A stretch of DNA of 64,000 nt from Pedobacter mendelii (GTDB lineage Bacteria > Bacteroidota > Bacteroidia > Sphingobacteriales > Sphingobacteriaceae): assembly GCF_014635725.1 (NCBI RefSeq), contig NZ_BMDJ01000006.1, positions 1 to 64,000 on the forward strand, in the 5' to 3' direction. The position numbers were made by a program, and so were the translations under genes. Below the pieces are notes generated by a model. That model worked only from the letters and a program-made list of their open reading frames with translations, was not told the origin of the DNA and did no database searches. Of this stretch, positions 1 to 8,794 are shown piece after piece (positions within the stretch are counted from its first letter, which is position 1; every line of letters starts with the position of its first letter).

Positions 1-89
1 AAATAGGAAAACAATATTTGCAAGTTAGAACCAGAAGATTAGCTTTGTAAAGCTGTGCACTCTTGTTGCCGTTTTCTGTGCACTCTTAA

Positions 90-458
90 TTGCCAATTCT
101 TGTGCAGTGTTATTTCCCGATTACACCCAATCCAAAAGAAGCTCATCATCAACTCTTGAATATAAAAAAATCTCTAAGTATATTACACAGTAAAGAAAGA
201 CCCGATGCCAGTTTTTTAGATAAGGAAAAAATTATGAGAAATTTTCAATCCAATTTTGATATTTATTTAGAACTAATCAGCGAATTCTGGATGACAAGCC
301 CTTCAGAAAATTTCCCTAGATGGGTAAAAAAATGGCAGTCGAATTGCATGTTGTTATTAAAGCATTTAGATTTTGAAAGAGTTTATAACCAATCAAACCA
401 AATTATATTTGAACATTTAGATCTTGATGCAAATAAATGGCAATTGATTAGCATATAG
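90..458 (+). CDS. Hypothetical protein, possibly partial
   Basis: The open frame starts at TTG; the first ATG in frame is at codon 49, so the N-terminus is uncertain. The product (up to 122 aa) is polar, with no signal peptide or membrane segment. The C-terminal half is Trp/Phe-rich and helical-looking (EFWMTSPSENFPRWVKKW). I do not recognise a family. The DNA just before the start carries two close copies of TGTGCACTCTT, so the 5' end may have been rearranged. It could be the 3' end of a longer lost gene. Confidence 0.35.
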   Translation: MPILVQCYFPITPNPKEAHHQLLNIKKSLSILHSKERPDASFLDKEKIMRNFQSNFDIYLELISEFWMTSPSENFPRWVKKWQSNCMLLLKHLDFERVYNQSNQIIFEHLDLDANKWQLISI

Positions 459-497
459 ATAATATCTCAATCAATTGGAAAATACAAGAACCTTAAA

Positions 498-1502
498 ATG
501 AAATTCATTGAAATTAAATCACTTTTTTTAGTGATAATATTTACGATAAGTTATACAATCTGTAATGCACAGAATGAATATGATAAATATATCTCCAGCG
601 CAAAGAAACTCTATTTCGAAAAACAGTATTTACAAGCTGCGAAGTATTTTTCGATGGCATTTTCGTCAAATAAGGGCCTTGGTAGACTTGATCACAGATA
701 TGCTGCTGCTAGTTCGTGGGCAATGTCAAGAGAATCTGATTCTGCGTTTTACGAATTAGAGAAATGTGCAAAAGGCGGCTTTGATGAATATTTCAGGGTA
801 GCAAATGACACCACGCTTACTTATCTTGAATCGGACTTAAGGTGGCAAAAAGTCTTGAATGGAATTAAAAGGAATAAAGAGGAAACTAATACGAAAGCAA
901 ATGCTACAATTAGTAGCCCTAATATTCCCTTTATCATGGCGTTGGGTGCCGCTAATGAGTCTGATCAATGGCCAAGGTTCCATATGGATAAAATTCAACA
1001 AAAATATGACAGAAACTCTTCTGAGATGAAGGAATATGTGTTGCAACTAAATAAAACAGACTCAATAAATATTGTCAATTTAAAATATCTAATTTCCAAA
1101 TATAAATGGCCAACTAAGGAAGATATTGGAGAAATTGGTATGCACACTGTTTTTCTGATTATACAACATAGCGATCTAACTTCTCAAAAGTACTTTCTAC
1201 CTTTCCTTAAAAAATCAGTACAGAATAAAGACATTTCTCTGTCTAGTCTCGCTTTGTTAGAAGATCGAATTGCGATACGTAGCGGAAAAAGACAGATTTA
1301 TGGGAGTCAGTTGAAATTAAACAATATAACCGGAAGATATTATGTCTCTCCAATAAAAAACCTAAAAAGCCTAGATAAACGTCGCAAGTCAGTAGGTTTG
1401 AATACTATGAAGGAATATGTAAAGACTTGGGGGATTATATGGAGCATAGACCAATATGAAATGGATCTGAAACAACTAAAGAAGGCTCTAAAACACCCCT
1501 GA
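498..1502 (+). CDS. Exported TPR-like protein with DUF6624-type C-terminal domain
   Basis: The 334-aa product starts with a signal peptide (residues 1-24, ending CNAQ). A short TPR-like helical region follows (about 27-120; EKQYLQAAKYFSMAF, then a tail common in Bacteroidota TPR proteins, GGFDEYFRVANDTTLTYL). From about residue 156 it matches what I know of DUF6624: a Trp/Gln start, then YKWPTKEDIG, FLIIQHSD, LLEDRIAIRSGKRQIYGSQ. The biochemical role of DUF6624 is unknown. It probably lies in the periplasm or outer membrane. It stands alone, with no clear operon partner. Confidence 0.7.
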   Translation: MKFIEIKSLFLVIIFTISYTICNAQNEYDKYISSAKKLYFEKQYLQAAKYFSMAFSSNKGLGRLDHRYAAASSWAMSRESDSAFYELEKCAKGGFDEYFRVANDTTLTYLESDLRWQKVLNGIKRNKEETNTKANATISSPNIPFIMALGAANESDQWPRFHMDKIQQKYDRNSSEMKEYVLQLNKTDSINIVNLKYLISKYKWPTKEDIGEIGMHTVFLIIQHSDLTSQKYFLPFLKKSVQNKDISLSSLALLEDRIAIRSGKRQIYGSQLKLNNITGRYYVSPIKNLKSLDKRRKSVGLNTMKEYVKTWGIIWSIDQYEMDLKQLKKALKHP

Positions 1503-1688
1503 TAAGAATAAATTAGGTATTAAAAAATGAATATTTTCATATTTTGGTTCAAAAAATGAAATAATTAGTATTTCCAAATTTGTTTTCATATAAACTGAAT
1601 TAAGGTTAACAAAATCAGCCTTGCAGTCTGAAAACGTCAAGATGTTCAATTATCGAACGTCTTGTTAAACAAATGGTTACATTTATTA

Positions 1689-1793
1689 GGTGAGTCCTTT
1701 TAGTTTTTCCATTAAAATAAAAAAGCTTGCAATCATTTGATTTGCAAGCTTTTACATAGTTTTGATACTATCTTCTGTGATCCCGCTGGGATT
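1689..1793 (-). repeat. Left arm of long inverted repeat: tRNA-Lys 3' end plus terminator
   Basis: Read on the minus strand, this begins with the last ~18 nt of tRNA-Lys (AATCCCAGCGGGATCA), runs through CAGAAGATAGTATCAAAACT, then a hairpin (TTGCAA loop TTGCAAG plus T-run). It ends at ACTCACC. The same order occurs on the plus strand at 23740-23842 after an intact tRNA-Lys, with only a handful of differences. It is therefore a displaced copy of the native downstream flank of a tRNA-Lys gene, as expected at the far end of an element inserted into the tRNA 3' end. Confidence 0.85.
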
Positions 1794-1837
1794 TTTCGCA
1801 CCCGCAAGCCCGAAAACAAACCCGCTCAAGAGAAAAG

Positions 1838-1855
1838 TTCGAACCCGGGTTCGAA
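1838..1855. repeat. 18-bp perfect palindrome resembling two fused tRNA T-arms
   Basis: TTCGAACCCGGGTTCGAA is its own reverse complement. Each half looks like a tRNA T-loop (GGTTCGAA). It sits between two tRNA-Lys 3'-end fragments, so it probably came from recombination at att sites; that origin is inference. Confidence 0.6.
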
Positions 1856-1864
1856 TCCCTTAAA

Positions 1865-1921
1865 ACAAAAAACTCCAAGCTTTAGGCTTGAAGGTTTCTG
1901 TGATTCCGCTGGGATTCGAAC
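1865..1921 (-). repeat. Second tRNA-Lys 3'-end scar with its own terminator
   Basis: On the minus strand 1921-1901 reads GTTCGAATCCCAGCGGAATC, the T-arm/acceptor end of tRNA-Lys with one mismatch (GGGATC to GGAATC). CACAGAA follows, as after the intact gene. A hairpin (CTTCAAGC loop GCTTGGAG) and T-run come next, different from the terminators of the other copies. The pattern of same tRNA end with a new downstream flank marks a separate integration event. Confidence 0.75.
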
Positions 1922-1995
1922 TGATAAATCTATTCAAAACAACAATTTTAAATCAAATTCAACAATACTTCTGTAAGAAAACGAAACAAATAAAT

Positions 1996-2601
1996 TTATA
2001 AAACGTCTGGAAACATCATTTTATAATAGTCCATTATAGTGATGACTTTGGAATCAGTACTGTTCTCCATACGTGTTCTTCTTTTTACAAATATGAAATT
2101 GGTACTAAAAAAATTTTTGTCATTCTTATCTGTCGATATTCCCTGATAAATAAAAATCCAGGCATCGAGTTTTGGAATGTCCCAAAAGAAGGATTCCCCA
2201 TTACCTCTGGTATCGCTTTGATGGTAAGCAGGATAAGTCTTCTTTAGATAATCTATAATCGACTTTGTTTCTTCCTGATTAACAGAGCTATAGTTAAATC
2301 CTAGATAGTTATTTTTCTGTTTTGAGCTTGTAAATATTGAAAGTCTACTATAATCAGCCAGATTTCCATTGGGATAATCATAGGTGTTAAGTTTTACATC
2401 TCCGATTGCATACCCATCCAATTTATTAGTTGTGAGCGATGCCAGGCCGTAATTAGGATCAAAATCTTTCTTAAGTTCTTTGTCTTGGAGCACCTGGCTT
2501 GAGATGTCGGAATCAAGCTTCAAGGAAAGAAGCTCTGTTTTTGTTTGCGACTTACAAGATAGGATAATCATGACTATCAGAATTGCAAAGGAAAGTTTCA
2601 T
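1996..2601 (-). CDS. Predicted lipoprotein, unknown function
   Basis: I start at the internal ATG (MKLSFAILIVMIILSCKSQ), which gives a clean lipoprotein signal with lipobox ILSC; the 15 codons upstream look untranslated. The mature protein is about 180 aa, soluble and mixed alpha/beta, with no family I recognise. It is probably membrane anchored. It sits with another lipoprotein on the same strand, between tRNA-Lys and its displaced 3' ends, so it is probably cargo of an integrated element. Confidence 0.6.
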   Translation of the reverse strand: MKLSFAILIVMIILSCKSQTKTELLSLKLDSDISSQVLQDKELKKDFDPNYGLASLTTNKLDGYAIGDVKLNTYDYPNGNLADYSRLSIFTSSKQKNNYLGFNYSSVNQEETKSIIDYLKKTYPAYHQSDTRGNGESFFWDIPKLDAWIFIYQGISTDKNDKNFFSTNFIFVKRRTRMENSTDSKVITIMDYYKMMFPDVL

Positions 2602-2763
2602 ATGCTGGTTTTTAGTAAACGGAAGATTGTCATTTGTTTTAGTCAAAGTAAATTATCTCCAAATAGAGAAACTAGATTTTTATGGATTAAAAATTTGTTC
2701 GTTATCACATGATGGTTCGCCATCAATATAGCAGAGTAATGGCAAATTTTAAATATGCAGCAG

Positions 2764-3150
2764 TTATTTTACCCTCCGGTATTCGGCGCTGTCTGCATCA
2801 ACTTGCATCACCAATACATCTCCTCTAAAATGGTAGTCGGAATCTAATTCTTCATTTCCAGTCGCTTTTCCTTTATAAAAGATTTTGTTTTTGGTGATTC
2901 TATAGGTCTGTTTCGAAACCACTTTTTCTGCTCCTTCTCCGGTTGTTTGAAAAAAAGCTCCTTCACGGGTGAATTCCAAATGCATATTTCCAATTGATTT
3001 TCCATTATTGGGAAGTTTGATTTCCCCAACCCAACTTCCAATTATTTTTTTTTCATAATCCGCGGTCTGTGAGCCGCAACTTAATATAGCGCACACAAAC
3101 AGTAGCATCACTGTACCTTTCATCAGAATAAAATTTTTCTTGTTTTTCAT
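2764..3150 (-). CDS. Small predicted lipoprotein, lipocalin-like
   Basis: The product is 128 aa. The N-terminus (MKNKKNFILMKGTVMLLFVCAILSC) has a lipobox AILSC, and translation may start at the second Met (residue 10). The mature part has GSWVGEIKL near the start followed by alternating beta strands (MHLEFTREGAFFQTTG, YRITKNKIFYKGKA). This resembles short lipocalin-like Bacteroidota lipoproteins in which an initial GxW motif caps a small barrel. The fold call is inference from the pattern. It lies downstream of tRNA-Lys inside the putative integrated segment. Confidence 0.6.
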   Translation of the reverse strand: MKNKKNFILMKGTVMLLFVCAILSCGSQTADYEKKIIGSWVGEIKLPNNGKSIGNMHLEFTREGAFFQTTGEGAEKVVSKQTYRITKNKIFYKGKATGNEELDSDYHFRGDVLVMQVDADSAEYRRVK

Positions 3151-3326
3151 ATCACCAATTGAGTATTCTCTGCCTTAAGTACTTTTAGATTTCTGAAAAT
3201 AAAATCGAGTGGGCTAACCATTTTTTTACGGTATAACCTAAAGTCTACCTAGCCCCAATTGGTCTCACATGAACAGTCAATATATTTTGCATCAAAACAA
3301 TATAGTGATTTTTAAAATTTCAACCA

Positions 3327-3355
3327 ACAAAAAAGCCCTACATTTCTGTAAGGCT
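3327..3355 (-). terminator. Terminator of tRNA-Lys (left copy)
   Basis: Minus strand: AGCCTTACA, loop GAAA, TGTAGGGCT, then a T-run. It directly follows the tRNA 3' end. Confidence 0.75.
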
Positions 3356-3360
3356 TTCTG

Positions 3361-3433
3361 TGATCCCGCTGGGATTCGAACCCAGGACCACTACATTAAA
3401 AGTGTAATGCTCTACCAGCTGAGCTACGGAATC
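3361..3433 (-). tRNA. tRNA-Lys (anticodon TTT)
   Basis: The 73-nt cloverleaf has acceptor GATTCCG paired with CGGGATC, D-arm GCTCAGCTGGTAGAGC, anticodon stem-loop with CTTTTAA, T-arm GGGTTCGAATCCC and discriminator A. CCA is not encoded. The sequence is identical to the copy at 23683-23755 in opposite orientation. Displaced copies of its 3' end lie about 1.5 kb downstream, marking its 3' end as an integration target. Confidence 0.97.
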
Positions 3434-3456
3434 TTTTCCTCTTGTTTAAGGAGGTG

Positions 3457-3464
3457 CAAATATA
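3457..3464 (-). promoter_or_regulatory. -7 promoter element for tRNA-Lys
   Basis: TATATTTG on the minus strand fits the Bacteroidota -7 consensus TAnnTTTG, 23 bp upstream of the tRNA. The -33 element is weak (TTTC). Confidence 0.55.
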
Positions 3465-3965
3465 GAAAATAAATCTATTCGAAAGAATATTATTATTTAA
3501 AAATTTATGGTTAAGTAAAATCTTCAATTTTCTTCATAAGATATCCGGCTACAATGCTATAAAATGAGCTTTAAATGAATGAAAACTTAAAATGTTGATA
3601 TCAATTGTCAACCTAATTTTCCTTACCACTTTTAAAATAACTCCATTCACGTAATGTGAATAACTTAGAAATTGATAGACAGGAGTTTATTCTAAGAACA
3701 TCGTGGATAACTAAGTCACAATGGATGATTTATTCTTGCCAGAAAATGTATTGAAATCCCTGATTTTCACGCGCTGATATAACCAAAATACACTTGTATA
3801 TAAAATATTGGAATCTAAGTTAAAAACAATATAAGTTTAGTTAATGGTTTTTAAGAGCTCTATTCTACCAACTCAGTTCTCTTAACCGTGTTTATTACTA
3901 TTTGAGGTTCAGAAGTGTAATTAATATTTAACTAGTCAACAAATTAACGCCCTTTATTTTAAAAT
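3465..3965. other. Intergenic stretch, no gene seen
   Basis: About 500 bp of AT-rich sequence between tRNA-Lys and the LytTR gene. I see no open frame with coding character, no hairpin-plus-T-run and no repeat. Confidence 0.6.
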
Positions 3966-4289
3966 ATGATACAGACCCAACGACTAATTATACCTCACAA
4001 TAATGTTATTCATTTGGTGGATCCAATGGATATCGTTTTCTGCAAATCTGACAACTATTATACTCATCTTCATCTATCTGAAGGCGGTCAGTACCTATTG
4101 GTGAAGTCACTGGCGAGATTTGAAAAAGAACTGGCAAGGCCAGAGTTCATCAGGGTAAACCAGTCGTACCTGGTCAATATGTTCCATATCAAGAATATCA
4201 ATAAAAAGGAAAAAAGCCTAAGGCTAAATTGCGATACAACCATACCATTTACCATATCCCTTAAAAAGCTAATCGCAATGATCTATTAA
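3966..4289 (+). CDS. Stand-alone LytTR DNA-binding protein
   Basis: The 107-aa product is a complete LytTR domain without a receiver domain. It shows the usual features: IVFCKSDNYYTHLHL, then VKSLARFEKEL, then the recognition segment FIRVNQSYLVNMFHIKNI and a closing beta hairpin. Such proteins bind direct-repeat promoters. Its stop lies 7 bp before a TonB-dependent receptor remnant, suggesting it once regulated or was co-transcribed with that receptor. How it would sense a signal without a receiver is not visible. Confidence 0.85.
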   Translation: MIQTQRLIIPHNNVIHLVDPMDIVFCKSDNYYTHLHLSEGGQYLLVKSLARFEKELARPEFIRVNQSYLVNMFHIKNINKKEKSLRLNCDTTIPFTISLKKLIAMIY

Positions 4290-4296
4290 CTGAAAC

Positions 4297-4950
4297 ATGA
4301 TTACTATCAAGCCCGTCCTCTTACTCTTATTTCTCATCGTTCCTCCGGCAAGATATGATGCCGAGGGTCTTACCGGAATTCTCAACATCGTTATGAAAAA
4401 AAGCCTGGCGGACGGTTACAATGCCAGCGTTGGAACTAGCTATGGCAAATTACTTTCTAATGCAAACGCATCCCTGAATTATCGTCAGTCAAAATTTGGA
4501 ACCACAATATTTATAAGCGGATCGAGAGAAACCGGTTTCAGCAAGTCATTGCTGGGCAAGGCTCCAACGCTTTCTGATCTCCGTCAGACTGGGACCAGTA
4601 GCTTCACGGGAAATTCCCTTTACTCTACTGCTTATCTGAGTTATTCCATCGATAGCTTAAATTTGATAACCAGTTCCATCGGCTTTACCCCAGGTAGCTC
4701 TAGAAGAGGCAGCGAGCAGTCGACATCTATCTTCGACATCAATCAAAAAGTGCTGGAAAACTATCAGCTTAACAACAGAAAAAATGGAAGTGGCTTTGGC
4801 GCAAACCTAGCACTTAACTATCAGCTTGGCTTTAAGAATAGTAAAACCAGGCTACTAACTTTCTCTTATAGGTTCATTTCCTATAGGAACAGGGAGAAGA
4901 TTCTAAACGAACTGCTTGGAGGCAAAACAGAAACATGTATGCTTCCCTAA
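4297..4950 (+). pseudogene. TonB-dependent receptor remnant, truncated at both ends
   Basis: A signal-peptide-like start (MITIKPVLLLLFLIV) runs straight into PPARYDAEGLTGILNIVMKK, which in intact receptors is the end of the plug domain. About 150-200 residues (carboxypeptidase-like domain and most of the plug) are therefore missing. The first barrel strands follow up to about residue 205, after which the frame runs into IS3 DNA and stops (ETCMLP). An intact receptor is 700-900 aa; 217 aa cannot form a full barrel. Internal deletion plus IS truncation is the simplest reading. Confidence 0.8.
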
Positions 4951-5755
4951 TTTTCATACCGATCAAAAATAGAATTTATTAGGATAATTTGTATTCTATT
5001 GGCGTTTTATTTTTCAGTGCTCTATGTGGTCTATTGTGGTTGTAATCATGCATCCATTCACTACTTATCTCCTTTACTTCCTGTATTTATTTAAATACAT
5101 AGGCATTTAATATATCTCTTCTAAATGTTCCGTTCAATCTTTCGATATATGCGTTCTGAGTTGGTTCTCCAGGTTGTATAAATATTAGTTTGATGTCTTT
5201 TTCTTTGCTCCACATATCTAATTTGGCACTTATAAATTCTGGTCCATTGTCTACCCTTATCATTTGTGGGTACCCTCTATATTGGGCAATTTCTTCCAAG
5301 CATCTTATTACGCGTAATGTTGGTAGTGAAGTATCTGTTTCTATCATGAGTACCTCTCTGTTAAAATCATCAATCACGTTCAGTAATCTTATTTTTCTTC
5401 CATCCCATAAGCTATCGCTCATAAAGTCTATACTCCAAACTTCGTTTATTTTGCCAGGTTGAAACAATTGCTGTTTTACTCTAGCGGGTAGTCTTTTTCG
5501 TGCTCTCCTTCTAATATTAAGCTTCAATGAGGTGTAAATTCTGTACAGTTTTTTATGATTAATTACCTCACCTGTTTTCCTAATTCGATGGTAGCTTTGC
5601 CAAAAGAATATACTTACGTGCCTGGAAACCAAAGTATTCAACAGGTTGATATATTTCTCATCTTCTTTGGGGCAAGATTGATAACTATAAGTGCTTATGG
5701 GAAGTCTAATTGCTCTGCAAGCCTTGCTTTTACTTATTTGGTAATTAGTAATCAG
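4936..5755 (-). mobile_element. IS3-family remnant (5' part missing)
   Basis: The minus strand encodes the C-terminal two thirds of an IS3-type orfB transposase. The rve core carries the DDE residues in [17 protein letters not shown] and [11 protein letters not shown]. After NAYVFK an in-frame TAA (5088-5090) interrupts the gene, but the same frame continues with EVKEISSEWMHDYNHNRPHR to the original stop at 4979. OrfA and the start of orfB are gone. The left end may be the TG at 4936; the right edge near 5755 is where homology to the neighbouring gene begins. The copy is dead by itself. Confidence 0.8.
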
Positions 5756-6037
5756 GCTGCCTTTCTTATGGTGATAAGAAGGTTGGTACACTATATAACT
5801 AAAGGCATTCAATTCCCTTATGCATTTGTGGTAGGTGGCAATAGAAGCTACCTTCGAGTAGGCCATCAGTTTTCTCCTTGTAACTGAAAATGGCTCCTGA
5901 AACTGGTTATGCTGCCAGCGTACAAATATAGCTGTTAGGATACTGATGTGGGTCGGCAGCAATCTGCTATCCGATTCTAATCGTATAATATTAGTAACGC
6001 CGAAACCTTCCCTACTTATGGTTTCATCGATAATCAT
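5087..6037 (-). CDS. Chimeric frame: mobile-element replication/regulation-type protein fused to IS3 transposase core
   Basis: Residues 1 to about 95 ([53 protein letters not shown]) match a Bacteroidota mobilizable-element protein family that follows a small HTH gene. These residues look like a winged-helix. From [13 protein letters not shown] on it is IS3 orfB. The frame stays open through the junction, giving a 316-aa chimera that ends at a premature TAA. The start ATG overlaps the HTH stop by ATGA, the original operon arrangement. Whether the fusion is stable or active is unknown; it is most likely a by-product of IS insertion. Confidence 0.6.
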   Translation of the reverse strand: MIIDETISREGFGVTNIIRLESDSRLLPTHISILTAIFVRWQHNQFQEPFSVTRRKLMAYSKVASIATYHKCIRELNAFSYIVYQPSYHHKKGSLITNYQISKSKACRAIRLPISTYSYQSCPKEDEKYINLLNTLVSRHVSIFFWQSYHRIRKTGEVINHKKLYRIYTSLKLNIRRRARKRLPARVKQQLFQPGKINEVWSIDFMSDSLWDGRKIRLLNVIDDFNREVLMIETDTSLPTLRVIRCLEEIAQYRGYPQMIRVDNGPEFISAKLDMWSKEKDIKLIFIQPGEPTQNAYIERLNGTFRRDILNAYVFK

Positions 6038-6294
6038 TGATTTCCCTCAAGCAGCGTTGTTATATCCTCCATCTTGTAATACATCATCCCTCCAATCTTA
6101 GTGTATCGTAGTGTTCCGTTGATGCGAAGATTCTGTAATGTACCAGGCGAAATACTCAGCAGCTTTCGTACCTCGGCGCTCTTGAGCCATTGTCTGTTTT
6201 CAGATTGTCCAGGTTTAATGAGCTGCCTGATCTCATTCAGCATTTCGGCCTTAAGGTTCTTCAGGTCCTCCTTTGTGATTAATTCTACATTCAT
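6034..6294 (-). CDS. HTH excisionase-family protein of a mobile element
   Basis: The 86-aa product has a basic, helical N-terminus ([19 protein letters not shown]), then a MerR/excisionase-type helix-turn-helix: [21 protein letters not shown] followed by [21 protein letters not shown]. These are the typical HTH_17 and wing patterns. Proteins like this lie upstream of replication or mobilization genes in Bacteroides-type integrative elements. It overlaps the next gene by 4 bp. It is probably a leftover of an integrated mobilizable element. Confidence 0.8.
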   Translation of the reverse strand: MNVELITKEDLKNLKAEMLNEIRQLIKPGQSENRQWLKSAEVRKLLSISPGTLQNLRINGTLRYTKIGGMMYYKMEDITTLLEGNQ

Positions 6295-6566
6295 CTTTCT
6301 TTCCTTTATTTAAGTCTACCATGAAATTTTTTGTCAATTGCCTCTACCACAAATTAGGACTTCATCGAAAAGGCCTAAAAGTCATATAATACTTTGGCAG
6401 CATTTGAACTGGCACAAAGAAAAATAAAGGAACTTGCTTTTCGCTACCATACAGAACTGCATGGTAATAGATTGGTTAGTAAAAAAACGTATTATTCAAG
6501 AAATGGATAAATATCGAATGATATTTTATCGACCTTTTAAATGCTTTTGGGAATGGTTAGCTAATG
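6295..6566. other. Intergenic, with a short coding-like remnant
   Basis: Mostly unassigned. On the plus strand around 6380-6510 a stretch reads as about 40 open codons with coding flavour (ELAQRKIKELAFRYHTELHG) and no start codon. It may be the end of a lost gene. No hairpin or tRNA is seen. Confidence 0.35.
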
Positions 6567-7148
6567 CTATTTTCTTTTAATTTCCTTTATCTCAAAAAGA
6601 TGTTGATCTGTTGGGATGGATGAAGAGCGAGTTCCTGGATTGCGCCTCTCTTTAGGAAAATATCTTCGAACCCTATTAAAGTCAATTTCCTTGTTGTCTT
6701 CTCGGAAATATTTGCAGATCATTTTTACCCACACAATTTGAAATTCCGCAAATACCAACTGTTTGTGTGAGGGCAGTCTCACTTCTTCCATTTGAATAAT
6801 CAAATCTACCAAGCTTAAAAATCCTCCTTTGGGGATATTTATAAATTGTGTAGTTTCAAGATCGGTCGCTATCTTAAGTTCTGACTTAAGTGCTTTTATT
6901 TGTTCCCTGAGTGCTAGAATATCAGATTCCTGATTAGCAACAATATTATCATATGATTTATGTACATTCCAGTTATCAAACGATATCAGTAGATTTTGTA
7001 GCTGTGAAAGATGAGCTATTTCACGCTGCGTTTTAGGATGATTGTTTGCGTAAACATCCCTACTTTTTAAAACTTTCAGTTGTCTGTCAATTATCTCGAA
7101 GAAGTTTTTGATGAATAATTTTTCACTACTATCGGCAGTGTTTTTCAA
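6567..7148 (-). CDS. Hypothetical mobile-element-associated protein
   Basis: The 193-aa product has no signal peptide. Residues about 10-95 are helical with a probable coiled coil (NQESDILALREQIKALKSEL). The C-terminal part is basic with conserved-looking motifs (IPKGGFLSLVDLI, LVFAEFQIVWVKMICKYF, VRRYFPKERR). I have a sense of this type from Bacteroidota integrative elements, but I know no function. The frame opens with TTG, so the start is uncertain. It lies upstream of the HTH gene on the same strand. Confidence 0.55.
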   Translation of the reverse strand: MKNTADSSEKLFIKNFFEIIDRQLKVLKSRDVYANNHPKTQREIAHLSQLQNLLISFDNWNVHKSYDNIVANQESDILALREQIKALKSELKIATDLETTQFINIPKGGFLSLVDLIIQMEEVRLPSHKQLVFAEFQIVWVKMICKYFREDNKEIDFNRVRRYFPKERRNPGTRSSSIPTDQHLFEIKEIKRK

Positions 7149-7541
7149 ATAAAAATCCAGATGGTGCAGAAAAATTCCTGAAATCTCATCGGTGGTATAG
7201 CAAAAATTCTTTTGAAAAGATGCTTAAGGAAATGTAATCGGCTCCAGGTTACTGGGTTTCCAATGTTCAAAGTATTTTCCGAAAAATCAAAACGATAACG
7301 GGGCTTGAAAAAACTTATGCTCATAATATATCGATTTATTCAAATATAATCTTTTGGATATGATTGTAGTTCTTAACTCTTTGTATCAGATGAATGTTCA
7401 AAACTCCCAAATTATCAAAATTTTTTAACCCTCAGTATATCTTAAGTTGATATTTTGGAAAGCAATAATATTCAAATTTTGAATTACGGTAATTTCGTAG
7501 GCTCAGCAATATTGATTATATTGGTGTAAAATGACTTAATT
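7149..7541. other. Intergenic stretch, no gene seen
   Basis: About 390 bp without a believable gene. Around 7270-7340 the plus strand reads IKTITGLEKTYAHNISIYSN, faintly like part of a tyrosine recombinase, but it is too degraded to call. Confidence 0.4.
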
Positions 7542-8696
7542 ATGCCAAGGAATTATTGTGTTCTACTTTTTATGCTAGTTGTCCAAATCCAATATTCAAA
7601 AGCTCAAAAGTTTGAGGTTTTAAATGAAACATATACTAATTTGCATAAGCTCAAAAGCCTTAGTTATTCAACTAATTTTACTGAAGAAAACCCTTTTAAT
7701 CCTGGAGATTTTTCCAAGGGTATAATAAAGACGCAAATATCATACGGTAAGGATGGCGTTATTGATTTCAGGCGCGACGACAGTGATAAGAATTCTGGTC
7801 AAATAGTCACTAATGAAATATACAAAAATGGTAAGCGATATACTTTTAATTTAACTGATAGCACATATGCTGTAGATAATTTTACGGGTATAGTTAAAGA
7901 TGAGCTGCATGGTATTATTTCAGCAATGCTTATCTGTTTAGGAAAAGAACCTTCTAAGGTGCTGCATAATAATGATACGCTATATAATGGAAGAATGTGT
8001 TATCAATTTTTGATTAAAGCCTATGATACGATTGCTCACGGAAATCACGATTATACTTTCAAAACTATTTTGATAGATAAGATCTCAATGATGCCTTTAT
8101 ATTATAAAGAAATAGGTTCTGGAGCTGCTTTCAAAGATGGATATGAAATAGGCAGACTAAAATTCTTCATTGAAAAAGCATTTACCGATTTTAAACTAAA
8201 TCAAATCATTTCAAGTAACGAATTAAACTTTGACGGTTTTCAAGAAGTCAATAAAAGTATGTTGAGGATAGGAGAAACTGCGCCTTTGATTGATGCAACT
8301 CCAATATCTAATGCAAAATTATTTTGGAAAAATTCCATGAAATTGGATGTTAAACTTGTTGTTTTCGGATCTACCACATGTTCTGCTAATCCTCTATCTA
8401 ATCCTATGTTAAATAGGCTACATTCGAAGTATGCTGGTAAAAATTTTTATATAGTTAATGTTTACACTGGAGATACAGTCGAACAGATCTCTCAGTATAT
8501 AAAAAATAATCATATTAATTTTCCAGTTTTTTTTGGTACCAGATCATTAAGTTTGAGGTTCAAGACTATAGGTACACCCAACTTTTACCTAATCGATTGG
8601 AACGACAAGATTGTAGCAAGTATTGATGGATTTAGCGATTCTTTGGAAGAAGAATTGACAACAAAAATCAACAATTTAATAAGACAACATGACTGA
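7542..8696 (+). CDS. Exported thioredoxin-fold protein with degenerate active site
   Basis: The 384-aa product has a signal peptide (1-21, ending SKAQ), a beta-rich domain of about 220 residues, then a TlpA/AhpC-like thioredoxin fold (about 245-380). This starts at RIGETAPLIDATPI, has VVFGSTTCSANP where WCxxC is expected, and keeps the cis-Pro loop (FKTIGTPNFYLID). The second cysteine of the motif is replaced by Asn, so a normal disulfide exchange is not possible. It may act as a monothiol or only bind partners. It is probably periplasmic. It precedes a DCC-family gene on the opposite strand. Confidence 0.75.
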   Translation: MPRNYCVLLFMLVVQIQYSKAQKFEVLNETYTNLHKLKSLSYSTNFTEENPFNPGDFSKGIIKTQISYGKDGVIDFRRDDSDKNSGQIVTNEIYKNGKRYTFNLTDSTYAVDNFTGIVKDELHGIISAMLICLGKEPSKVLHNNDTLYNGRMCYQFLIKAYDTIAHGNHDYTFKTILIDKISMMPLYYKEIGSGAAFKDGYEIGRLKFFIEKAFTDFKLNQIISSNELNFDGFQEVNKSMLRIGETAPLIDATPISNAKLFWKNSMKLDVKLVVFGSTTCSANPLSNPMLNRLHSKYAGKNFYIVNVYTGDTVEQISQYIKNNHINFPVFFGTRSLSLRFKTIGTPNFYLIDWNDKIVASIDGFSDSLEEELTTKINNLIRQHD

Positions 8697-8794
8697 ATTG
8701 TAATCACACTATTTGATAAACCTTTGCTCCAGTGACTTGGTTTTAACCCAACAAACATTAGTGCTGCCAAACCATTTGTATCTTCTTTTTGCTA

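Larger units (their letters stand above)
1503..1995. other. Gene-poor stretch with tRNA-derived fragments
   Basis: No credible gene is seen here. The first 185 bases are plain AT-rich DNA. The rest is a mosaic of tRNA-Lys 3'-end copies, T-arm-like palindrome and terminators, listed separately. A short reading frame across this part is a by-product of the tRNA pieces. Confidence 0.7.

Noticed and set aside
1737..1976. 79-codon open frame on the plus strand
   Set aside because: It runs through tRNA-Lys fragments and a palindrome; the codons simply read these pieces (SAGI-type repeats).
3269..3472. 67-codon open frame
   Set aside because: It covers tRNA-Lys in antisense; no start context or coding character.
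4297..4950. Intact small outer membrane protein
   Set aside because: The sequence joins a signal peptide to the end of a receptor plug and stops in IS DNA; it is a receptor fragment.
7270..7340. Faint tyrosine-recombinase-like stretch (TGLEKTYAHNISIYSN)
   Set aside because: Too short, catalytic residues not recognisable, frame breaks soon after.
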